Assembly (NCBI RefSeq): GCF_005885605.1
Contig: NZ_SZVP01000001.1
Coordinates: forward strand, 124,001-188,000
Origin: Colwellia ponticola
GTDB lineage: Bacteria; Pseudomonadota; Gammaproteobacteria; Enterobacterales; Alteromonadaceae
Reading direction: 5' to 3'
Length of the DNA: 64,000 nucleotides
Shown here: positions 47,076-54,692 of the stretch, one piece after another
Layout of the letters: the number at the start of each line of letters is the position of its first letter
How positions within the stretch are numbered: the stretch's first letter is position 1
Notes under the pieces: generated by a model
Seen by the model: only the letters and a program-made list of their open reading frames with translations
What the model was told of the DNA's origin: nothing
Databases searched by the model: none
Translations under genes and position numbers: made by a program

Positions 47076-47486
47076 GATTGTTCCTAAATACCTAACGTGG
47101 TGACTGCTTATGGATTAGCAGCTGCAATAACTAATTATACCACTTGCCTGCGTGATGTCATGATTAATCATTTTTATACTGAAATTTTGAACTTTTTCTG
47201 CCGTAGCACTAATAAGTCATCTTATGCTTGACCTGAGCTATTGTTATCACTAGTAATAACAATAGCGGATGACTAGAGAATTAATTGTTTACCACGCGCA
47301 AACAATGAGTGATGAGCCAGGTAAAAGTCATTAATAAACTACTGATTTAAGTCGCTATGGAAAATGTTCACTTATTACTTATTACCTATTGATTTAACAA
47401 GTAATTATAAGCATTATCATTGACTTAACTTTATAACTCCCATAGGATATTGGCTATATAATATTCTCTGTCATAGTTAAAAAATC
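47076..47486. other. Intergenic region with an 11-bp perfect hairpin
   Basis: 411 bp between divergent genes. It contains a perfect stem GCTATTGTTAT (47237-47247) / ATAACAATAGC (47256-47266) with an 8-nt loop that includes ACTAGT. There is no T-run. It could be an operator or an mRNA element; I see no gene. Confidence 0.4.
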
Positions 47487-48338
47487 ATGCTCTTAACATC
47501 AAAAAAAATCTCAAAAAAAGTGTATTCAACTGCAATAACCGCTTTATTTACTTTAGTTATTGCTGCACCATCATTGGCCACCACAGTGTTGTCAATTAAC
47601 ACTCAACCTATTTTAAACCCCAAAACACCACACAGCGGCCAAGTAGCACTTGGTGCTGTTGGTAAAGCACCTTCAGAAAAATATATTCAATTAGAAGCCA
47701 ATGCTATAGCGCTTCATATTACCTATAACGATGCCGACATTGTTGGCTTAATAGGCGTTGAAGGTGAGAATGCTGCTAAAAAAATTCTTAACTACCTTCC
47801 CAAAGAGTACCAATTAATATTTAAAAAAGGGCGAGATAACTTTACCGCCCAAGACGTCGCTCTCATCACTCGATATCAGATTATTGGCGAAGCTAACGAC
47901 TTTACCGGTATAGAAGGTTATTACAAAAACACTAAAAGTGTACCGTCTAAAGCATTAGCGATAACATTAAACAACGGGTCTGACACATACAACGTGGTGG
48001 TTGCTCACTTAATTACCAAACGAAGCAATAATGATAACCATGACAAACGTGCTGCTCAAGCCGATGCCATTGTTAAGTTTATGAGTGATAAACAAGGTCA
48101 CAATATTGTGATGGGCTACCTTAATGATGCCCCAGGCTCAACTACATTAAACACCTTAGTTGACTCTGGACTAAATATTATTGATGCCAATGAATACAGC
48201 TTCACTAATGATGGCAGCAAACAATTACTTGATCACATATTAGTATCTGATTCATTAAAAGAAGATGCTACTTTTAAATCGTTTGGTTTAGGTGCAATTA
48301 GTGAGCACAGAGCCGTTATCGCAGAGCTAGATGACTAA
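47487..48338 (+). CDS. Secreted EEP-fold (endonuclease/exonuclease/phosphatase-like) protein with altered active site
   Basis: A 283-residue exported protein with signal ITALFTLVIAAPSLA. The remainder follows the EEP order: VLSINTQP, DIVGLIGVEGE, ALITRYQIIG, VVVAHLITKR, AAQADAIVKFM, NIVMGYLNDAPGSTTL, QLLDHILVSDSL and SEHRAVIAEL. Family catalytic positions are changed: the usual GDFND reads GYLND (Asp to Tyr), and the terminal SDH reads SEH. The Asn, the second Asp and the final His remain. It may be a divergent phosphodiesterase or inactive. It is a single gene followed by a terminator. Confidence 0.7.
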   Translation: MLLTSKKISKKVYSTAITALFTLVIAAPSLATTVLSINTQPILNPKTPHSGQVALGAVGKAPSEKYIQLEANAIALHITYNDADIVGLIGVEGENAAKKILNYLPKEYQLIFKKGRDNFTAQDVALITRYQIIGEANDFTGIEGYYKNTKSVPSKALAITLNNGSDTYNVVVAHLITKRSNNDNHDKRAAQADAIVKFMSDKQGHNIVMGYLNDAPGSTTLNTLVDSGLNIIDANEYSFTNDGSKQLLDHILVSDSLKEDATFKSFGLGAISEHRAVIAELDD

Positions 48339-48381
48339 TCGGTTGTTCATCGAGCTAGGCGCTTAACTCTTAGCTTAAACT

Positions 48382-48409
48382 AAACGAGATTAAACATAAT
48401 CTCGTTTTT
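48382..48409 (+). terminator. Terminator after the EEP-fold gene
   Basis: Stem AAACGAGATTA (48382-48392) / TAATCTCGTTT (48397-48407), 4-nt loop, followed by T residues. Confidence 0.85.
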
Positions 48410-48426
48410 CAATACTACAAATACTC

Positions 48427-48461
48427 TTGCGCCAGCCCTATTGTTCATAGCACTGGCGCAA
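48427..48461. repeat. Hairpin in the EEP-UbiA intergenic region
   Basis: Perfect 9-bp stem TTGCGCCAG (48427-48435) / CTGGCGCAA (48453-48461), with an inner CTAT/ATAG pairing in the loop. The rest of the 371-bp gap (48339-48709) shows nothing else I can support. Confidence 0.4.
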
Positions 48462-48709
48462 TACTTTCTAACGCCCTGTTTTATGATTGACAACAACCCT
48501 CTATTATCCTACATCAAATACAAATAAATTTACGCTGTATTTATTGCCGCGCTAGTGGCAAGATGTGCTGCATCAAAAAATATATCATCTAAACATGTAG
48601 CTAGAAAGATCAACAACCTCGCCCCTAGTAAAGTGAGCTAACCTCGCTAGATATAGGCGACTTAATTACGCAATTTCCTCGGTAATAATCCGCTATTGGT
48701 AAAAATACA

Positions 48710-49633
48710 ATGACAAGGTTAACAATCAATACTGTATTGAAAACGCTATTAAAAACAATGCGCCCTGCTTTTCTTGTTTTAACCCTAGCGTGTGTTTTTT
48801 TAGGGTTTTGCACCGCATTTGCTACTGGCGTATCGATAGACAGCCTATTATTTATACTTGTTTTGGTCGGCGCGCTATGTGCTCACATTAGCGTTAATAT
48901 GCTCAATGAATATCATGATTTTCATAGTGGTTTAGATTTTAAAACCCAAAGAACACCTTTTAGTGGTGGTAGTGGTGCCTTACCTAGTCACCCTAGAATA
49001 GCGACTATTGTGTTGTGGTTTGGCTTACTAACATTGTTGATGACTACCGCTATTGGTATATATTTTATCATCAATATGGGTAGTGTTATTGGCACAACAA
49101 TACTGCCTATTGGCATGGTCGGCTTAATCATTATTATCACTTATACAAAATGGCTAAATCGTATGCCATTGCTCTGCTTATTTGCCCCTGGAGTAGGCTT
49201 TGGTCTACTGATGGTAGTAGGCACACATATTGTACTGACCTCAGCCTACTCATCGCTTGTTTGGTTAGTGTCACTTATTCCGTTTTTGTTGATCAATAAC
49301 CTACTGCTATTAAATCAATATCCGGATATGCAAGCCGATGCGAGTGTCGGTCGTAAAACCTTCCCGCTAGTTTTTGGCGTAAAGCGCAGTAATATCGTTT
49401 ACGCAATCTTTATGATTGCCGCTTACGCATTAATAGGACTGTATGTTTTAGTAGCGGTATTGCCAGTAATAAGTCTTATTGCATTAGTACCGCTACCTTT
49501 ATCAATTTTTGCTTTAACTGGGGTCATTAAACATCAAGCCAATATTGGCAACTTCCCCCAACACTTAGCAGCAAATGTAGCAGCAACTATAATAACGCCA
49601 TTTTTATTGGGCTTATCAATACTTATAAGCTAA
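48710..49633 (+). CDS. UbiA-family prenyltransferase (MenA-like)
   Basis: Integral membrane aromatic prenyltransferase of 307 residues with about eight membrane segments. The two polyprenyl-diphosphate/Mg2+ sites appear as NEYHDFHSGLDFKT (about 64-77, an NxxxD variant) and NQYPDMQADASVGRKT (about 203-218, DxxxD). The layout is closest to MenA-type enzymes of quinone synthesis, but no quinone genes are adjacent, so the substrate is open. SD is weak (GGTAA). Confidence 0.82.
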   Translation: MTRLTINTVLKTLLKTMRPAFLVLTLACVFLGFCTAFATGVSIDSLLFILVLVGALCAHISVNMLNEYHDFHSGLDFKTQRTPFSGGSGALPSHPRIATIVLWFGLLTLLMTTAIGIYFIINMGSVIGTTILPIGMVGLIIIITYTKWLNRMPLLCLFAPGVGFGLLMVVGTHIVLTSAYSSLVWLVSLIPFLLINNLLLLNQYPDMQADASVGRKTFPLVFGVKRSNIVYAIFMIAAYALIGLYVLVAVLPVISLIALVPLPLSIFALTGVIKHQANIGNFPQHLAANVAATIITPFLLGLSILIS

Positions 49634-49685
49634 TGTAAATAACTCAATAACATGAATTCTAAGTTATAGATAAATGGCTAGGCAA

Positions 49686-50561
49686 CTAGCGCTTCCATAA
49701 TACATTAATTAAAGCACCCACCAAGATAAAACCACCACCTATAACAGTAGTGGCTACGGATACTTCGCTAAAATACGCCCAACCAATAAAGACAGCAAAA
49801 AGCACTTGCACATAAGAGTAAGCCGTTGCTTTATTCGCATCGGCGCAGTGGAGTGCTTTCGTTAGCCCTACTTGCCCTACCTGAGTAAATACGCCCACTA
49901 AAATCATTAAAGCGGTTGCCGCTAAACTAGGTACAACAAAATCACTGCCAAGCATGATCATAGCAATAGGAAAGGCAACGACGGGAAAGTAAAAGATAAT
50001 AACCGAGCTATCATCAGTTTTAGTGAGTTTTTTAACAATAATATAAGCAACTGCACTGCCAAATGCCCCTAATACAGCAGCGCCAATACTAAACCATGAA
50101 TACTGGATAGCGCTCTCTACATATAGATTCGGCTGAATCATGATAAATAAACCACATAAGCTAATAACAATACAGGCAACGGTAGAGCGCTGAATGGCTT
50201 CTTTGAGAAAAAAAAATGCTAAAACAGCAGTAAACACCGGATGCAAATATTGTAATACTGTGGCTTCAGCTAAAGGTAAGGTGGTTACCGCGTAATAAAC
50301 AAACATCAAAGCAAACGAGCCAACAACGCCACGGGCAATCAGTAATTTTTTATTATGTCCCCACACCGGAATGCGTTTACGTTTAATGTCAGCGTAACTG
50401 ATAATAGCTGACACGACAGCTCTTGCAGCAACAATTTCCATCACAGGAATACCCAAGCCACTGACTTCTTTGACACAGGCAGCCATCAAGGCAAAGCCTA
50501 ACGCGGAAAGCAGCATATACCAAACGCTCATCGGGATAGCATTTTTTAAGGTGATAAACAT
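49686..50561 (-). CDS. EamA/DMT-family transporter
   Basis: A 291-residue protein with ten predicted membrane segments in two EamA repeats. The first repeat contains WYMLLSALGFALMAACVKEVS…LPLAEATVLQYLHPVFTAVLAFFFLKE. The second contains FSIGAAVLGAFGSAVAYIIVKKL…ALHCADANKATAYSYVQVLFAVFIGWAYFSE. Such proteins export metabolites by proton exchange; the substrate is unknown. It is convergent with the UbiA gene and divergent from the PEP-CTERM gene. Confidence 0.9.
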   Translation of the reverse strand: MFITLKNAIPMSVWYMLLSALGFALMAACVKEVSGLGIPVMEIVAARAVVSAIISYADIKRKRIPVWGHNKKLLIARGVVGSFALMFVYYAVTTLPLAEATVLQYLHPVFTAVLAFFFLKEAIQRSTVACIVISLCGLFIMIQPNLYVESAIQYSWFSIGAAVLGAFGSAVAYIIVKKLTKTDDSSVIIFYFPVVAFPIAMIMLGSDFVVPSLAATALMILVGVFTQVGQVGLTKALHCADANKATAYSYVQVLFAVFIGWAYFSEVSVATTVIGGGFILVGALINVLWKR

Positions 50562-50893
50562 TGTCTAGGATACTCAAATGATAAAGGGGAGAAGTAATGA
50601 CGTATAGCAGCATTATTCTACCTGATTATTACTGGCTTTAGTGAATAACAGTTAACGTTACCCTTAACGGCTATTAATCCGTCAATAAGCGACTATACCT
50701 GATAAATAATCAAACCCACCAAGTTAATGTCTATTTTTTAAGCTATTAATTGTAATGGCTTTTTTAGATAATAGTAGCGGATAAAACAGCTAGCAGGTTA
50801 ACCAGTGTCCGGCTTTTTTACACGCTAATAGTTAGCGCTATTCCGCTCTACGCTGAAAAAACATAACTTATTACAAAACAGTAACTTAAATAT

Positions 50894-50911
50894 TTGGCAT
50901 GGTTAGTGCTT
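50894..50911 (+). promoter_or_regulatory. Sigma-54-type promoter of the PEP-CTERM gene
   Basis: TTGGCATGGTTAGTGCTT matches the consensus TTGGCACGNNNNTTGCTT at all but two fixed positions, with the invariant GG and GC ten bases apart. Its GC is 46 bp before the ATG. GTGT-N11-ACAC at 50805-50823 is a possible activator site. PEP-CTERM genes are often under the sigma-54 activator PrsR. Confidence 0.6.
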
Positions 50912-50955
50912 TGCGTGTGTGAGCAATTTATTTTTTACAACTAAAAGTAGTATTT

Positions 50956-51573
50956 ATGAAATTTAAACAAATAAAAGCAGTTTTATTAGGTCTTGTTTTT
51001 TGTGCCACTAACGCAAGCGCAACCTTAATCACCTTAGAAACACGTAATATCAATCAAAGTTTCGATCAAAGTAATTTATTGAGTTCTTGGAACCAAAGCA
51101 CCGCGGGTACTATAAAAAACATTAATACATTCAACATGTTTAATACCGGTGAAAATAAAATCAATATGCTAACTCTTGATTTTAACCTTAAATCAAATAG
51201 CACTTGGACTTTTGAAAATGGTTTAGATGCCGGTTACGGCGCTGCTTTATTTGTTAACGGTAGTTTAGTTGATAGTCGTGATGGTGATTTATGGTGGAAC
51301 AAAACATGGGGTAGCAATGGTGTTTTTAAAGTAGATAATATTGCATTAACTACCGGTAAAAATATTATCCAATTATTATGGGCAGAAGATTGTTGTAATG
51401 GTGCTAATAGCGTTCGTTTTAGCGAAGCTTCTGGCCAAGAAAAAATATTAAGTGTGGATAATATAAACGGCCTTAGTAATGTGAGTCCTACTGATATTCC
51501 AGAGCCTGCCACTATCGCTCTTTTTGGTTTAGCGATTGTTGGTTTAGTTACCCGTCGTAAACTTCAAAAGTAG
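50956..51573 (+). CDS. PEP-CTERM sorting-domain protein
   Basis: A 205-residue exported protein. The signal peptide (IKAVLLGLVFCATNASA) is followed by a beta-rich domain with LDFNLKSNSTWTFENGLDAGYGAALFVNG and LWWNKTWGSNGVFKV, lectin- or PA14-like by eye. The C-terminus is a textbook PEP-CTERM tripartite signal: IPEPATIALFGLAIVGLVTRRKL, with PEP motif, membrane segment and basic tail. An exosortase (EpsH/XrtA type) should cut and anchor it, but none is in the window. Two Cys pairs (DCCNG) may form disulfides. A terminator follows. Confidence 0.92.
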   Translation: MKFKQIKAVLLGLVFCATNASATLITLETRNINQSFDQSNLLSSWNQSTAGTIKNINTFNMFNTGENKINMLTLDFNLKSNSTWTFENGLDAGYGAALFVNGSLVDSRDGDLWWNKTWGSNGVFKVDNIALTTGKNIIQLLWAEDCCNGANSVRFSEASGQEKILSVDNINGLSNVSPTDIPEPATIALFGLAIVGLVTRRKLQK

Positions 51574-51626
51574 TTTATATTAGAATATTAATATGAGTTA
51601 AGTTACTAATTTAACTAACCATAATG

Positions 51627-51653
51627 AAAGCCTCGCCTCAGCGGGGCTTTTTT
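51627..51653 (+). terminator. Terminator of the PEP-CTERM gene
   Basis: Stem AAAGCCTCGC (51627-51636), loop CTCA, GCGGGGCTTT (51641-51650) with one wobble, then T-run. Confidence 0.9.
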
Positions 51654-51708
51654 ATGGAAGGAATAAAATTTAACGTGCTGATGCACATAACCCAGGCACG
51701 TCATCCTG

Positions 51709-51717
51709 AATTTATTT
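51709..51717. repeat. Target-site duplication, left copy
   Basis: AATTTATTT directly abuts the left end of the IS50-like element and is repeated exactly at 52440-52448. Nine base pairs is the length produced by Tn5/IS50 transposition. Confidence 0.85.
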
Positions 51718-52439
51718 CTGTCTCTTGATCACAAGTTATACCTCACTGGCACGTTTTGCGTGGTAACGCATACCGTATAATCATTAACAGATATTGTCGC
51801 GGTGGCGACGACACCCAAGGGGCGACGTACCGCCGCGCCTCCCCTTGGAACCCCTGCGACGCCCAACTCAGCAAACCACTCCATAACAAACGTGCGTAAT
51901 GCTCGATACCTGCCGATTTATCGTCCATGAACAGCGGCAGCCCTCGACGTCCTGTCTCGGGTCGAGTATTACCTTTACACCTTTGTCATTTCATTGCTGA
52001 GATGGGAATAAGGCTTTTGGCAGTATTTGAGTACATAACTCTTTTCAAAATTTTTTGTTCCCAAAAACACAATAAATAATTAAACTCTAAACGATATCCA
52101 CAAGCATAAAATCTGCGTAAACAAACGCTGGAATGAAGGAAAGTGTTCACGTATGTTCATCATGGATGATGAACAAAGCGATGTAGGGCATGGATGCCCA
52201 TTCAGCGCTGTTACGTCGATAACACTTGAGGGAATGTAAGATTACGTTTGGGTCGCAGCGCCTGGGGATTCCAAAGGGGACTGGGCGTTTAGCCCCCTTT
52301 GGGTGTTGTCGCCACCGCGACGCGGAAGAAATAAAGTGCACAAACAGTAATTGTTACCACCTAATGTGCAAAAATTGTATCTCGTTGCCACGCTCTGCGC
52401 TGTCTCTTATATACGAGTACACTTGTGTATAAGAGACAG
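51718..52439. mobile_element. 722-bp non-autonomous element with Tn5/IS50-type ends
   Basis: The left 19 bp, CTGTCTCTTGATCACAAGT (51718-51736), and the right 19 bp read inward, CTGTCTCTTATACACAAGT (complement of 52421-52439), agree at 16 of 19. The known IS50 outside end is CTGACTCTTATACACAAGT, so the right end differs only at position 4. The left end equals the IS50 inside end over positions 1-14. A perfect 9-bp duplication flanks the element. The interior is GC-richer than the host, has subterminal arms 51796-51818 / 52299-52321 (22 of 23 complementary), and encodes no recognisable transposase. It would move only with an enzyme supplied from elsewhere. Confidence 0.85.
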
Positions 52440-52448
52440 AATTTATTT
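52440..52448. repeat. Target-site duplication, right copy
   Basis: AATTTATTT, identical to 51709-51717. Removing the element and one copy restores a hairpin-like site, with CGTCAT and CTGAA facing TTCAG and ATGACG. Confidence 0.85.
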
Positions 52449-52621
52449 CAGGGTCAGCATGACGAAGAGTGAACTATCCGTTCGCCCTTTAAAAACAATA
52501 AAATTTGAACCATGGAGACACAGATACTACGCACACCGAGAAGACAAGGAGTTTGTCGAGGTAGGCATCAACCTACAATATGGAAAGCCAATTAATCAGA
52601 TATTGGTATAAGCTAAATTCG

Positions 52622-54649
52622 TTAGCTTAAATTCGTTAATTTATCACGAATAGCTTGATAACGTTGTTGTTCGCATAAGCCAAACCCCGATAATTGCCTG
52701 ACTTTATGACGACCAAATAACGGTACTGTCATACCGGAAAAAAATCGGCAATAACTTTCAATAGACAGCGGTTGGTTTATTTTACCGGCAAGTCGTTGAG
52801 TTAACTCTTCCATCCCCTGCTTTAAAACTTCATCACTTGGCCATGGAATTTGTGCTTGTGAGTGTTCAAGTACTGCAATTTGACCGCGACAGACACTACA
52901 GTGTCCACATTGGGGCTTGGTCGTTAAATCAATACTGCCACCCGTAGTAGTATACTCAAAGTAAGGGTCATCGAAATAACGCGCTAAACTTACCGTTAAA
53001 CAGCTATCAAGTTGAAAGAAGCGTACTAAGTTAGCAATGCGTCTAATCTCTTTTTCTTCATTGTCTTTAAAATACTTACTCAGATCTGCGCATAAATTAG
53101 CATCTGCTAACGCATCTGTGTTTACGTTAAACACTTCGGTCATACCTTTAGTTTCAAGGACAATTAACTGCTGCTCTTGCAAATATTCAAGCGCAGTAAC
53201 AACGCGATTACGTTCAATACTTTTATCTTGTAATAAAGTCTCAAAGTTTAAGCTACCCCACACTTTTTTAAAGTCGGTGGCATTAAAAACACGCTGTAAA
53301 AAGTCTTGGCGTTGTTCATTAAAACGATTAAGAATATCAGCCTTAGGTTGTAACAGTTTAATTTTAAAATCAGCAAAATAAGCATAGAGCGGCTCAATAA
53401 CGCCGGCTAGCTCTAGTTGCACTAACAAGGTTTTTAGCGGTAATTGTTTAATATTAACGGCATTAGACAGCGCTAGGATTTGTAATTCCCACTTTCCTTC
53501 AGCTCGATAGTTATTACTGCCAGTATAATTAGTCGTTACTGCCTCAGCCTTTATTGTATCTAATAGCATTTCAATGCCAGTAAACTCAGGAGTATCGCCA
53601 TAAACAAAATTCTCTACTGTGTTTATGCCATCAAGATTTGCTAAAGTAATACACTGAGACGCTAGCCCATCTCGCCCTGCTCGACCTATTTCTTGACTGT
53701 AATTTTCAATGGATTTGGGTAAATCATAATGAATAACAAAACGTATGTCGCTTTTATCTATACCCATACCAAAGGCAATAGTGGCAACAATAACTTGAGT
53801 GTTGCCACTCATAAAATCTTGCTGAATTTGACTACGATTATCACTATCAAAGCCAGCATGATAAGCACAAGCATTAATGCCTTGTTGCGTTAAATACTGC
53901 GCCACTTTTTCTGCAGTCTGCTGTAAGGTCACATAGACAATACCTGCACCTTGTTGTGTGATAATTATTTGCGCAAGCTGCTTATTCTTATCAGATTCAA
54001 CAACAGGTAATACGCTTAAATCCAAGTTGGCGCGATAAAAACCGGTTTGCACAATATGCTCGTTACTAATAGCAAACTTAGCCGCCATATCTTGCTTTAC
54101 TTTACGCGTAGCCGTAGCCGTAAGTAATAACACCAGCGGAATATTTAACGCTTGGCAATAACTAGGCAGCTTTAAATAATCAGGCCTAAAGTTATGACCC
54201 CACTCAGAAATACAATGTGCCTCATCAACCACCAACATAGACACGGGGACTGATTCAATGAACTGTCTAAAACGTTCATTTTTAAAACGCTCAACAGAGA
54301 CCATTAAAATTTTAATGTCGCCGTCACGCACGCCTGTCATTACACTTTGTGCTTCATTACCTTTTAAGGTTGAATCTATACTGGCGGCTTGAATGCCCTT
54401 GCTAGCAAGGAAGGTTAACTGATCTTTTATCAATGCTAGTAAAGGCGATACCACTAAGGTTACATGCGGTAAATGCAGTGCTGTTAACTGATAGCATAAC
54501 GATTTACCCGAGCCTGTCGGGAAGATAGACAAACTTGATTGTCCTTTCAATAATTGCGTTATGGTTTGCTCTTGCCCAGGACGAAAGCCATCAAAATCAA
54601 AAGTGTTTAACAGTGAATTTTTAAGAAAATCACTCTGTTGCTGCGTCAT
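52622..54649 (-). CDS. RecQ-family ATP-dependent DNA helicase
   Basis: A 675-residue superfamily 2 helicase. Motif 0 is FRPGQEQTI, Walker A FPTGSGKS (43-50), DEAH at 142-145 with the RecQ-type DEAHCISEWGHNFRPDY, then LLTATATRKV, AFGMGIDKSDIRFVIHYDLPKSIENYSQEIGRAGRDG. A C-terminal CGHCSVCRG probably binds zinc. The C-terminal domain differs from canonical RecQ and I see no HRDC domain, so this looks like a RecQ-like paralogue and not RecQ itself. selO lies 43 bp upstream on the same strand. Confidence 0.92.
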   Translation of the reverse strand: MTQQQSDFLKNSLLNTFDFDGFRPGQEQTITQLLKGQSSLSIFPTGSGKSLCYQLTALHLPHVTLVVSPLLALIKDQLTFLASKGIQAASIDSTLKGNEAQSVMTGVRDGDIKILMVSVERFKNERFRQFIESVPVSMLVVDEAHCISEWGHNFRPDYLKLPSYCQALNIPLVLLLTATATRKVKQDMAAKFAISNEHIVQTGFYRANLDLSVLPVVESDKNKQLAQIIITQQGAGIVYVTLQQTAEKVAQYLTQQGINACAYHAGFDSDNRSQIQQDFMSGNTQVIVATIAFGMGIDKSDIRFVIHYDLPKSIENYSQEIGRAGRDGLASQCITLANLDGINTVENFVYGDTPEFTGIEMLLDTIKAEAVTTNYTGSNNYRAEGKWELQILALSNAVNIKQLPLKTLLVQLELAGVIEPLYAYFADFKIKLLQPKADILNRFNEQRQDFLQRVFNATDFKKVWGSLNFETLLQDKSIERNRVVTALEYLQEQQLIVLETKGMTEVFNVNTDALADANLCADLSKYFKDNEEKEIRRIANLVRFFQLDSCLTVSLARYFDDPYFEYTTTGGSIDLTTKPQCGHCSVCRGQIAVLEHSQAQIPWPSDEVLKQGMEELTQRLAGKINQPLSIESYCRFFSGMTVPLFGRHKVRQLSGFGLCEQQRYQAIRDKLTNLS

Positions 54650-54692
54650 AGTTTACGCCTTGATTATTACTTAAGTGCTATTAAAGTGTTGC

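Noticed and set aside
48710-51573. An exosortase/EPS locus accompanying the PEP-CTERM protein
   Set aside because: Neighbours are a UbiA prenyltransferase, an EamA transporter and the IS50-like element. No exosortase, PrsK/PrsR or PEP-CTERM EPS genes are visible.
52400-52439. Sequencing-adapter contamination, because the sequence resembles the Tn5 mosaic end used in tagmentation kits
   Set aside because: The last five bases at the right end follow the natural IS50 outside end and not the kit sequence, the left end differs again, and a perfect 9-bp target duplication flanks the whole unit. A natural insertion explains all three. Raw reads would settle any residual doubt.
51743-52611. Several open frames of 60-86 codons inside and just after the IS50-like element
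   Set aside because: They lie on both strands across the inverted repeats, lack ribosome sites and family patterns, and one crosses the element's right boundary. I treat them as chance frames.
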